Below, piece by piece: positions 22,517 to 32,682 of a DNA stretch of 64,000 nucleotides. Under the pieces are notes generated by a model. The model saw only the letters and a program-made list of their open reading frames with translations. It had not been told where the DNA came from and made no database searches. Source of the DNA: Clytia hemisphaerica (Eukaryota > Cnidaria > Hydrozoa > Leptothecata > Clytiidae); the NCBI GenBank assembly GCA_902728285.1, contig CACVBU010000359.1, positions 186,001 to 250,000 on the forward strand, given 5' to 3'. A program made the translations under genes and the position numbers. Position 1 is the first letter of the stretch; each line of letters begins with the position of its first letter.

Positions 22517-23324
22517 TAAGTTTTTTTGCTAAGAATCTTTTTTAATAATTTTTTTTGGAAGCAAGATGACCTTTATTGTACAGAAGATATTGGACATATT
22601 TAATTTTTATATTGGAAAGAAATCTCGTGAATTTATGTTACATTTTCAAGCTTATCACCTTATTTTGTCTAACTAGCTATCATAACGATGGGTTTCCATC
22701 AAATTTTGACAAAGATATAAAAAAATAGAATACAAAAATTTAAGTTCTAAGACGATGTCATTTTGGGCAGGTCAAAATTTTCAGTTTTTTTAACATCTTT
22801 TGATTGAGTGAACCAAAGTTTTATATACCAAATTTTCAGTTAAGCCTTCCTCTTTAGAATATAAGTAAATCAATTAAAAAACCTGTAATCATAAGCTCGC
22901 AATCTCTTGACAAACTGTATACTTTTTCTGGTGCACCCGGAATTTCTATTATAGTTTTTCAAACCCAAGTATATTCATCTGGGGAAGGGACATTAAAAAT
23001 CGTCAATAGCAGTATTTATCAACAAGCTTTGGAGGGAAGGAATTTTATGTTGCAGAATTTACTTACTTTGTTTTAAGATAAAACCTTTGATTTGAATATG
23101 ACTAGATTTAATTTTTTTTCAGTGATCCATAAGTACTCATAAGTACTCCATAAGTACTCATAAGTACTTGAGCTGAAAAAGAAGGAGAAATAAGTGTTTC
23201 GGAAAAAATTGATGGCAAATTCAGAGTGAATTATATTACTTTTGACGAATGACCAAAAGATTCTCGATTCTCTTTTTCACTCTGCATCTTTTCGATAAAA
23301 GAGTTTAAGTATTTTCTCTTTCAG
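22517..23324. other. Intergenic after PAM16, nothing recognised
   Basis: AT-rich, without a clear AATAAA close to the PAM16 stop. At about 23130-23165 the string CATAAGTACT is repeated four times in tandem. Confidence 0.5.
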
Positions 23325-23329
23325 ATAAC

Positions 23330-23747
23330 ATGCAAGGAATCGATGATTTGTATTTTGTAACCAACGTCAGTGCAACGGACTTGATGCCTTTATCAGATAA
23401 TGGTAAGATAAAGTATTTGTTATCTCCCTATTAGAGAAAAAAACTAGGGAATTCATACTTAGGTCTTTGATTAAAATCCCAGGTTCAATATTGTAAGCAC
23501 TTCAATTGGAGCTCCGAAACTGCTTAAATGATTAAGCCTAACACCAACAGAGACGTTATCAGCTTTCTATGTCAAATATTTATGCGAAGCTCGATAAATT
23601 TTTTATTCGGCAGTAAGAACCTCACAGCCATCTTATGCGATAGGCGTGACTGGGGAGATTTTTCGTCTTTTAGCTGATATCGCAGTATGTGGATTATTTA
23701 CAGGCTTAGCAAACCAATCGATTTCATTTCATCCAGTGACTTGTTAA
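23330..23747 (+). CDS. Candidate two-exon small protein, unknown
   Basis: A pyrimidine tract and CAG (23321-23324) precede a short leader and ATG at 23330. The frame is open to a good donor at 23403 (GTAAGATA), and an acceptor (TTTTTCGTCTTTTAG) at 23673 continues it in phase to a stop at 23747, giving 48 residues (MQGIDDLYFV...). No family is recognised and no signal peptide is present. The first exon has a better case than the second: it could instead join exons I cannot see. Low confidence. Confidence 0.25.
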
Positions 23748-24593
23748 GTGGTTTTACCGTGAAGACTTGAAGGTATGTTTGATTCTTTTCATTCAGCTTT
23801 CTTGCCCCGCCCACAGTCCCTTTCAGTGAGTACAGTGCCGTGGCCAATTTCGACTATTTTTAAATAAACTGAGATTATTTTTTTATTCAAAAGAGGCTTC
23901 CTTTCACATCAGTTGTAAAAAGATATGCTCCGCCCAGCATTCAACCAAATATTCCGTAAAATGATATTTACGCTTGCTACCTTTTCCAATTAAATAAGGT
24001 CTTATTGACACAACTTGAAAATTTTGTTACACAAATAATTATTTATAGCAAGTTTACAGACAGCACCAATTAAATCAAGCTGCTAAAAATTCTGTTATTA
24101 TCTTAGCCACAACGATTATGAAAATCACTTTTTGATAGCTTTTTTCCTCCTTTTATAAACTTGTTATAATCAGGGTTGCTAATTGGTTAAAAGTCTGGAA
24201 TTGCATAAACTGTCTGGAAATAATCTGGAATTTGAAGGAAATAGTCCAGAGCGAAGTCTAGTAAACTTTTCGGAAGTAGGAAACTTTTATCCTACCATTT
24301 AAAACTCCCAACAATTTCTGCTCGCTTTGCTCGCAACCAAACTTTTATTTCATGTTCATTCTGATATTTCCTATATGAAAGAAAATGAATTTTTCAGCCG
24401 GAAATAAAACTGTTTTTTTTGCATAGGCAATAAGAACAAATTCCAGTTGAAATGCAAATTTAATTTTGGGTCAAATTGCCTATAGGTGCTCTTTTCAGAA
24501 TTTTCAAAGACATTTGGGTCCAAGAGAAGAACGTCAATTTTACCACCATATTTTTTGTTTTGCTCTATTTTATGAATGGTTCATGCCCTATTA
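23748..24593. other. Intergenic, nothing recognised
   Basis: Low-complexity AT-rich sequence. No splice-supported frame or terminal repeat found. Confidence 0.5.
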
Positions 24594-24872
24594 CACTTTT
24601 TTTTTTTTTATAAGAACCAGTAAATTTTTGTTGAGGCTCGGCTGTTCTTATTTTTTTGGCACTTCGAGCCTCAAATTGTTCTTATGCTGTTCTTATTTTT
24701 AGGGCAAATTTGGGGGTATTTTTGGGTTTGAACCCTAATTTCATTAATTTGGCCCTTATTTTACCTAAAACTCAGCAACTCCAGGCTCAGGATTGTTCTT
24801 AAATTGTTCTTATTTTTTGGCATTTTTGAGCCTCATTGTTCTTATAAAATTGTTCTTATAAAAAAAAAAGTG
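24594..24872. mobile_element. Short TIR element with TTCTTAT words (TA target)
   Basis: Ends CACTTTTTTTTTTTT-ATAAGAAC and complement GTTCTTATAAAAAAAAAAGTG are flanked by TA at 24592-24593 and 24873-24874, fitting a Tc1/mariner-type target. The interior repeats TTGTTCTTAT and GAGCCTCA many times. 279 bp, no coding capacity. Confidence 0.6.
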
Positions 24873-24963
24873 TATGTAGCTTTATTTTTTTACAAGTTTA
24901 AAAGGAAATAGAAGACTGTGATAATTAGGCTATGATTCACTTTTGATTCTGGCTCTATGGGTG

Positions 24964-25232
24964 CATGGAGGTATAAAGAAAAACAGGAGAAGTAAATGGA
25001 AATGGAACATAGACTTGTTCTGTGGGGCCAAGTTTTATTTAATTCTCGTTTATTAGAAGGCTAATATCTTCAATGCTGATAGTTAGAATGTTCAGAGCAA
25101 ACTTTAGTTCTATTATAGAGTCTTGTTTCATCGGGCAAGCTTAGAATTTCTTTTGATACATTTTATAAAAGAAATTACTTTAACGACCAATTACCGACAG
25201 ATTAAACTCCTGTTTTTCTTTATACCTCCATG
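24964..25232. mobile_element. MITE with 26-bp perfect TIRs and 7-bp target duplication
   Basis: CATGGAGGTATAAAG... at 24964-24989 is perfectly complementary to ...CTTTATACCTCCATG at 25207-25232. ATGGGTG stands immediately outside on both sides (24957-24963 and 25233-25239). Length 269 bp. The 7-8 bp duplication suggests a hAT-like mobiliser, absent here. Confidence 0.7.
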
Positions 25233-25517
25233 ATGGGTGGTCCTAAATATAAGAAAAACAATACAAATATAAAGTTATTTCTCTCAAGGCTGAGTTTGGA
25301 GAGGCTAGGTGGACCCAAAAATTTAAAAAAAATCTGAATTGGACGTCACAGTAACACTCACTTTGTGCGCTTTTTTAACTCCGCGAGGGTGAAAACAGCG
25401 ATCGTTGTAGCGCCTATATAAGAGAAACGCTATCTTCATCTGTTTTGAAGGGGTCATTGATCATTAAGGATCATACTATTTTTAACTACCTAGCACGTGT
25501 TAGAAAATTGATGCGTA

Positions 25518-26700
25518 CAGTATATGGCCCCCAAAACGGAGACGGCCCCCAAAACGGAGGTTGTCATTAAAATGAGGATTCTGACTTGCAGATTTATCAG
25601 AATTAAACGATTTTTGTTTATTTTGAAAGAATAATGGTTATTCTAAAAAATGAGCATGTTTTTGATGGTTTGAGACGGATTCAAAATAACATATTTGCGT
25701 CTGAAGGAGATATTTTAACACCAAAATTAGATAAAAATTGCAGAAAATGCAGATACATATGTGACTTTAGAGGATGGGTAAAAGATATAGCATCTTAAAG
25801 GTCAACCAGTATTTTGGGACCCTAAAATCAGCATTGATAAAACGGAAAATTCTAAATATGAGAAACAGCAAAAAATCTTGGAATTCCATTCCTATCAGGT
25901 TGAGTTAATACGTAGTTTATAACAAAAAATTAACATTATATATAAAATTTTTCGCTCAATCAGCAAAAACGGGAAATTCTGTCATTTTTTTTCAAAATAA
26001 TAGGAGAAAAATACCTTTAAAGCTTAATATTTTAAGTTTCAGTTTAGCTTTTCTTCTGAAATTTTCACAGCTTTTTCCATACATGAATGGAACTATTTTC
26101 AAAAGACATTGATTTTCAGAAACTTGATTAAGGCATTGTTAAATCTAAATTGTCATTTTGAAAATTTCTAAATTTTCAGTTTGGACTTTGCAATATCGAA
26201 AATCTTGAAATATTTCATAAAAATCATAAATTTTTCATCTATCGGGTCGTAAATTTAAGGGTAAACACAAATATGTTCATAGTTTTTCCCCCTATTACCA
26301 CTGGGCTTAATAATTTGATTTTAACTACACCCCTGTTTTGGGGGCCCCAAACCTGCGTTTTTACATTCAGGGATATACTGTAAAAATTTTATCAAACATG
26401 CCCGAAACCCTCTAAATCACATTTCCAAACTATGGTCAAAATTTTGTATTAATATCTTAAAGATATCTCGAGAAATCGCTAAAATTGCAAACCTCCGTTT
26501 TGGGGGCCATTAGAAAAAAGCTAACTATCTTTAAGCGATTGAAAAATATTGTTGAAATTGAAAATTTTGAAAAAGAACTTTCGGGAAATAAAGTAGAGAT
26601 GTTAAAGTTTTTCATGCAGAAAATTTTTTTGTAAAACCTCTTTTCCTCTAGATTTGAGAGAAATTTTAAATTTGATCGACGTTTTGGGGGCCACATACTG
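25518..26700. mobile_element. Tc1/mariner-like non-autonomous element, CCCCCAAAACG words
   Basis: The ends CAGTATATGGCCCCCAAAAC and GTTTTGGGGGCCACATACTG are inverted and flanked by TA at 25516-25517 and 26701-26702. The word GGCCCCCAAAACGGAGG or its complement recurs at about 25525, 25545, 26338, 26495 and 26685, and a second end-like GGGATATACTGTA is internal at about 26371. 1183 bp, no transposase frame. Confidence 0.6.
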
Positions 26701-26702
26701 TA

Positions 26703-28620
26703 GCAGTCTATTTTTAATTTTTACAATCACTCAACTAATTTTTAAATAGTAGTTCCACTTTATTTATAAGAACTTTTGCATAAGTTGATGCTATTTAAAA
26801 AAATTTGCACCCATTGAGACGCCTGTATTTTTTGAGTATCGGACACGTTTAGAGAGGACCCAACATTTTTTGACGACTGAAGTTATTTGTTTCCGATACG
26901 ATTTGATTAATTTCCAACTCCAAATTTAAAGGCTTTATCCATTTTAGAATAAGTTAGTCTGATTCGCAGACCTCTATAGATATACTTCCTATAAGAAGCT
27001 TTTTTCGCTAGAGGATGAGCAGAAGCCTAAGAAAAAGTATGCTTTTAAAATATTCAATCTGAAAGTTATCTGAAAAGAAGATTGATGTAATATTAAAAGG
27101 TGATTTATCAAATTGTTGCAATCATAAAAAAGTCAAAGGTCGTATGTAAATATGCTAATTTCCTGTCTGTGATAGCGAAGTTGTGTAAGTAGTTGAGTGG
27201 AGAGGTTTATACCATGACATGATGCACGAGGAATGTTTTTTTGTGTAATGGATCTTCTAGAGATGTGATTTTTGATTCTTTGGTTTTTATCCTCCCGTAT
27301 CTTTCACTTCTAAGTTGTTAAATTTGTTTGGTTCAATGGGTTGATCATTCTATGGTTACATGTGTGGGCTCTTGTCTTTTCAACGAACGCAAAACCGTTA
27401 TCTCATGCGCTCCGCTGCAGATTATTTAGAGACGTTCTTTAGACCCATTCCTCTCATTGAAAAGTGTCTTTGATAGCTGAGCTTCAATTATCAGATTTAA
27501 AAAGGAAATATTTAATTGTATCACTGTGTTACATTCTATTTGATTAACTCTAATTAATTTGTTATGCTATATTCGGTGTATCGCGACATGATAAAGCATG
27601 ATCCCTGATGAATTTTGGCATTTTACTTTGTTTATCTCTTCAGCTATTTCTTCGATTCCGTTTTTTTTAAGATAAAGTTTTGTAACAAACCTTAACGGTT
27701 TTCTTGGTTGTATTTAAAAAAGATCGTTGCTTGAAATAGTCGTTGGATTTGTTGCTTGTTTAGGGGGATTTAAGACATGCAGACAAGAGCCGTACCTTAC
27801 CTGTTGTCTGGATTCTGACGGATATTCCAGAAACAGAGATCATCCATATTAAAAGCGATTATCTTAAGATATTGAAAAAACCAACAAATTAAGGCCGAAA
27901 GGAATTAAAAAGCTTCTTTGACATTATAAAGCAATCTCTTGTTTAACTCCTTAAAAGATTTTTGATCAACCCATAACCGTCTTCGTGGGCCATGAAATTT
28001 TGGTACGAACACAATATAAAGATTGCCCGGTTGTTTCTAAATGTATGTACCAACGCAACAAAGAGTCAAACAAACCAACAAATTAAGGTCGAAAGGAATT
28101 AAAAAACGTTTTAAATTTAACCACAATTGATATATTCCGTTGTTTTTCAAAGAAGGTAACGGTCGCAAAAAGAAAAACATAATCTTAGTCATAAGATAAT
28201 TGCTTTCTTCTATTTAGTTCAAACAAAGGAATCATTCTGTCATTACCAGACTTGTTTTGGTCATTCATTATTATTTATAAGACCATCAAAGAAGAAAATC
28301 TCACTTACTGACAGACTTAAATCTTTGAATTAATAATTTGGAATCTTCATTTCTTCAATCGAGAACTAGAATCTGACTTTCTGTCCGTCTGTCTGTTATA
28401 TATAGTTTGGTGCAGCCTAGGGACTTCAAAATTTGGTCCAATTTGGTTTTATCTTGGGTGTATTTCTTCATTTCAAATTTTGATTTTTGGGCCTTAGGTC
28501 TAGTTTCTCACTATTGCTTCCATTGAGACTCGATAGATGGGATGACCCCATTACGGTGTGCATTCGACTATTTTGTAATTGATCTTTATAACAAGCCTTT
28601 TAATTCTAGAAGTATAAAAA
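26703..28620. other. Intergenic, nothing recognised
   Basis: AT-rich. A GTCCGTCTGTCTGTTATATA motif at 28386-28405 resembles the start of R1-type repeats (compare GTTCGTCCGTTCGTCTGTTA near 2513). An AG after a pyrimidine-rich tract (AATTCTAG, 28602-28609) may be a splice acceptor for the next gene. Confidence 0.4.
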
Positions 28621-28920
28621 ATGCGATTAAAGGTAATTGTTATTTTACTGTTGGTGGTTATGTTAAAATTGAATGTGTGCTCCAAAGTGTCCAGATTTCA
28701 CGTCAAGCGGGCTGGTCACTGGAGGATACACGAGTGTTGGAAGAAGTGCACTACCCTTTTCAATAAATGTACACAAATAGAAGACTTAGTCAAGAACGGT
28801 TTCAAGCTATGTCGACAAATGAAAGGTCGATGTGAAAACAATTGTAGAATCAAAAAACGAAAATTAAAAGTTGGAAAGCATTTGAGAAAAGCCTTGAAAA
28901 AAATCTGGGGAGTTTCATGA
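28621..28920 (+). CDS. Small secreted cysteine-rich cationic protein
   Basis: A 99-residue single-exon frame. Residues 1-21 are a clear signal peptide (basic start, hydrophobic core, cut near VCS-K). The mature part has a possible dibasic cleavage (HVKR-AGHW) and six cysteines with the symmetric spacing C-x3-C-x6-C-x13-C-x6-C-x3-C. This spacing fits two antiparallel helices stapled by nested disulfides. The tail is lysine/arginine-rich (KKRKLKVGKHLRKALKK). Such layouts occur in antimicrobial and channel-active helical hairpin peptides, but no specific family is recognised and the role is unknown. An AG acceptor 11 nt before the ATG suggests an upstream non-coding exon or trans-splicing. Confidence 0.6.
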   Translation: MRLKVIVILLLVVMLKLNVCSKVSRFHVKRAGHWRIHECWKKCTTLFNKCTQIEDLVKNGFKLCRQMKGRCENNCRIKKRKLKVGKHLRKALKKIWGVS

Positions 28921-30625
28921 CAGAACTTTTATTGTACACTGATTCCATTGATTTCTAAAAATGCATTACGTGATTCAACTTGCAAGTCTGCTCCAGTCAA
29001 CTTATATATATGACCGCCCTAATGTTTTGAGTGGCAACCACATTCATTGAAAGCCGCATGGATTACCTCTTAGCTTGAATGTTTGATAACTTTTAAAATG
29101 GGAAAATTGTAATTTGAGACCTGAAACCGACGTTTTTGTATAGAGTTACAAGCCTGTTGAATCTTTAGCGGAAAAGTGTTTTAAGCATCTGGGTAAATGA
29201 TTACGTTTTGCAAGACATTGACATCTGACAATATTAACCTGTCAGATCAAGGGCAGAGCACCCTCTTAAAGTTTTAGAAAAATAAATATTACGTCAACAT
29301 TTTTAAAGAAGAACATGTAAATAACTTTATATCTATGAATAAATTCTATGACCCTAAATTTTCCGCCATGATTACCAAATAGGGTAGCAAAACACCAAAA
29401 TAGAATGATCTGTCCTCCTTTTGGGGGGAATTTGGGAAAAAGTGGAAAATTGTTAAGAAAATTTTGTAATTTCAGTCTCATTCAGGGTTATTTTTCTCAA
29501 ATTTTAGGGTCCATTTTTCGAAGCTCAGCGGCACACCTCCGTCTGTCGGCAAGTGTAGTAGCCCCGTAGTCAAGCTATACTGTGCTAAGTCCCTAAACTG
29601 AATCTAGGTTTGACTGATAGAAATTGTTATGTGCCTTAAGGAACTACAATCCTGGACAGAACTGTTTGTCCACCCCTCCCCCCAATATCAATGTTGATGG
29701 TGAGTCTTGTGAACGTGCAAAAATTCAACTCCAACATTGATTTTGGGGGGAGAGGGGGGACTTGCCGGTGGAAAAGGGTCATCGGACACCAGTTTTGACC
29801 ACGATTGTAGTTTTTACGAAAACTAATTTTGGCGACCAAAATCCTTAAAGTCTTAAATTATAAAATCTTGAGTTTTTTGCGTAAAAATGAATTTTTATAT
29901 GAAATTTCTTCAAAAATTGGGGGTTATTTTAGTAAAATTCGCCAAAATTAGTTCCCTCGAAGTAGTCTAATTATATTGTAAGTTTATTGTGGCTTGGATC
30001 ACGGATTTGGTTACGTTACGTTTTGAGAGATTCTTCTAATAGATTTCAACTGAAGACATTGATACTGGAAAATTGATTTCACTGCTTCTGCTATCACTAG
30101 TTTATTGATAAATATTCGGTGTTGTTGGTCGAAAGTATTTAACGGGCTCTCTTACTTCATGGAGTTATCAGTACAACTTTTAAGGATGCAATTTTTATGC
30201 AAATTTTTTTCAGAAATACAGATATTGTTTTGCATTTCACTAGACCAGAGCATTTCCCTCTATCCCGTAAAATCAGTATAATAAACTGTGCTAACCATGC
30301 CTTGCTGGTTAAAATTCCCCAAGTTATAAAAAAGAACTTAAATTTATGAAAGGTAGATGGTTTCCAATCACAAAAATAGGCTTTGTTAAGGACTATAATT
30401 TTCTGATTTTCCTTAAAAACGCCGAGATCTTTCATATACCCTATTTTCCCGTCTTCCATTATAGTATTCTACAGAAAGGGCAAAATAATTTCAAAGCAAA
30501 ATACTTTCAAAAAAGAAGACTAAAATCGAATTTTAAAGTTGAAAAGAGCTCACTGCGAGCTATAAAAAAGCTTAAGAAGATGAAATGGTGTTATTTATCC
30601 TTTTTGTTGTTAACACTGCTTTTAG
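28921..30625. other. Intergenic with a hairpin near 29660-29770
   Basis: 29668-29697 (CCCTCCCCCCAATATCAATG) and 29733-29760 (CATTGATTTTGGGGGG-AGAGGGGGG) form an inverted repeat. 29526-29575 (CAGCGGCACACCTCCGTC) resembles one end of the G-run element at 41875-43165. No gene is recognised. Confidence 0.4.
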
Positions 30626-30841
30626 GGAAGAGGGAAACTTTCTTCGTGCCAAACAACGGGAACAGCCAGATTGGAAGATGTGTTCATAGTTGGTTTCGAA
30701 TCAAACTGGATTGAAAAAGTAAGTGTTTTCCGTTCAATCTTCCATCATTTAAAGACAAAATCGTGAAAAGCTGCATATCTTTCAGTTAAGACTTCCTTAT
30801 CCCCAGTTTCAATGAAGTACAGTTACGTGACAGTGTTATGG
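30626..30841 (+). other. Two candidate non-coding exons (30626-30718, 30786-30841)
   Basis: A pyrimidine tract with TTTTAG precedes 30626 and GTAAGTG follows 30718; TATCTTTCAG precedes 30786 and GTAAGAAG follows 30841. Neither can be joined to a long frame. The second contains ATG at 30812, and if spliced to the acceptor at 32625 it reads 10 codons to an immediate TGA. They could be alternative 5'UTR exons of the gamma-glutamyltransferase gene with a small upstream frame; this is inference. Confidence 0.3.
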
Positions 30842-31379
30842 GTAAGAAGGTCGGTTGATTGAACAAAAGTTTTCTCTTTTAAGTAGTAACCATTCATGAA
30901 GAATATCTAATCGAACTTGATGCGATTAATTCAATCTAAGAAAAAAGTATTCGCAGTTAGGTCTCCATGGGTGGTTTCGATTTTTAATCCCTTTTTTCCA
31001 TTATTTGTGTTATTGCACTCAAAATTGTGTACTTGAAAATGCCTCATTAGCAGAAAGTTGTGGAAACAAATGTTGGATTGATAAGCGACTTTAAATATTT
31101 CAACTATAATAGCGACTTTCGTTGTTCACTAGTGATAAAGCCCTGTATTGAGAAAGTCTTTTTGTTGAAAACATGATTATGTCTTCACTTTGTAAACTGG
31201 GCAGTCTTTCAGGTGTTTGTGTTGACCCAAATAGTACTGAGATTACAGATTTCGAAATGGTCAGGGATCGGTTTTCCATGGCAGAAGTGGCTGAGTTTCT
31301 GTCTAAGCTGGTCTGATCGAGACATTGAAACATGGATATAACTATTTTGCAGACTATTACTTCTATCAACTAAACATAT

Positions 31380-31890
31380 TTATGTTGGACGGTGAAAACG
31401 AATGCGGCTATTATATTTTGATTTTTCCCGACATGTTTCGGACTCGGTCCGTTCTCAAGGGAATGATATTTCTATAGAAAAGAAGTGCTTTTATACAAAA
31501 TTATTTGACGTCAAATTGGACAAATACGTCATTTTAGGCGATTTCGGCTTGAAAATGGGTTGGTGTAAATGGGGCCATCTGATAAGTTAAATTTGGTCTA
31601 AAATGAACGTGTAAATCAGAACTTAGGCGCTCGGTTGGAGAAGATTGAGTTCTTGGTTCAATCCATGAGGTGTGAGGGTTCTCAGTTCTTTGATCCAGAA
31701 GTTTTCTCTCTGTAGTATTATCCTTTTCATTCGTTCTATATTTGTCTCGTTGATTAGTTCGATGATGGTGAACTTTGCGTCTCTGTTGAAATCGTGGTTG
31801 GTTTGGTGGAAATGTTTACACGCTGGGATAAACATATTTAGGACCAATGCTATCAATTCAAGCATTAAACTTTTGACAAGGAGTTTTTAG
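31380..31890 (-). mobile_element. Penelope-like element fragment with GIY-YIG end
   Basis: On the minus strand, 31865-31623 encodes about 80 residues (HFHQTNHDFNRDAKFTIIEL, ENFWIKELRTLTPHGLNQEL) of the type seen at the C-terminal end of GIY-YIG endonuclease domains of Penelope-like retroelements. About 160 bp farther along the same strand (31468-31427) a motif with stem GGAC-CGA-GTCC followed by GAAAC resembles the hammerhead ribozyme found in the terminal repeats of these elements, though its CUGANGA part is degenerate. The reverse transcriptase is absent, so this is a 5'-truncated copy. Confidence 0.5.
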
Positions 31891-32624
31891 CGTGAAGTTA
31901 ATGCTAATAAGTGTTTAGCTATAAGCCTTTGATATAATTGGTGCTCAGCCCTCAACCAAATAGCGTTTTTAGGGCTCAGTTTGAGGAATGAATGTCTGAG
32001 CAAAGATAGAACATTTCATATAGCCTTTTTATACCACAAAAGACTGTTTTATATAGAATGTCTTAGACGGACGGTCGTTAAGAAGGTGTCAAACGGGTTA
32101 GACTGTGAGCTATTTCTTCCTCGTATTTTTAGTTGACTTGTCATTAGACCTATAAAGAGTTGTTAAAAGTTTTGTATAATAATACTCCATTTGTTTTTCA
32201 AATTCCTGTACCAAGATGTCAAAAGTATTAAAACTCTTTTTCGTGATCTGAGATCGAAATTTATTGTCTGAACAAAAGTTTTCTTACTTAGCTGGGTATT
32301 CAGCCTATTCAAAAGGTGGTGTCATATTTTCAACTTTTTCTTGACTTATTCGCTTGAATGTTTGTCATTCTAAATCAGGATTTTATTGTGGATTGCTCTT
32401 TATAGATTGGCGTGATGTACTTATAAGCCCTTATAAAACTCTTAAAAATTTTGTTTACCTTTATGTATTTATGGAAACTTCGTTCCCTTTTTTTACAAAG
32501 CTAGGGCTTTTTAATATTATCTTTTACGTTCCACGAAAACTATGTAAACCTTCGTGTTTTAGTTTGTTACCATGACGATGCAACCAAACTTTTTACTGAT
32601 ATTTTTGTTTTGTTTTACTTTCAG
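31891..32624. other. Region upstream of the GGT start exon
   Basis: No gene recognised. It ends with a good acceptor (TTTTGTTTTACTTTCAG, 32608-32624), so it is either an intron of the GGT 5'UTR or follows a trans-splice acceptor. Confidence 0.4.
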
Positions 32625-32682
32625 TGATTGACTGTCGATCGAAGTAACAAGAGAACTTTGTGTGAACAAGGAAGTTTCCAAC

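Noticed and set aside
30346..30714. 122-codon frame with a hydrophobic segment near its end
   Set aside because: The hydrophobic part is the translation of a pyrimidine tract before a splice acceptor; no convincing start or domain.
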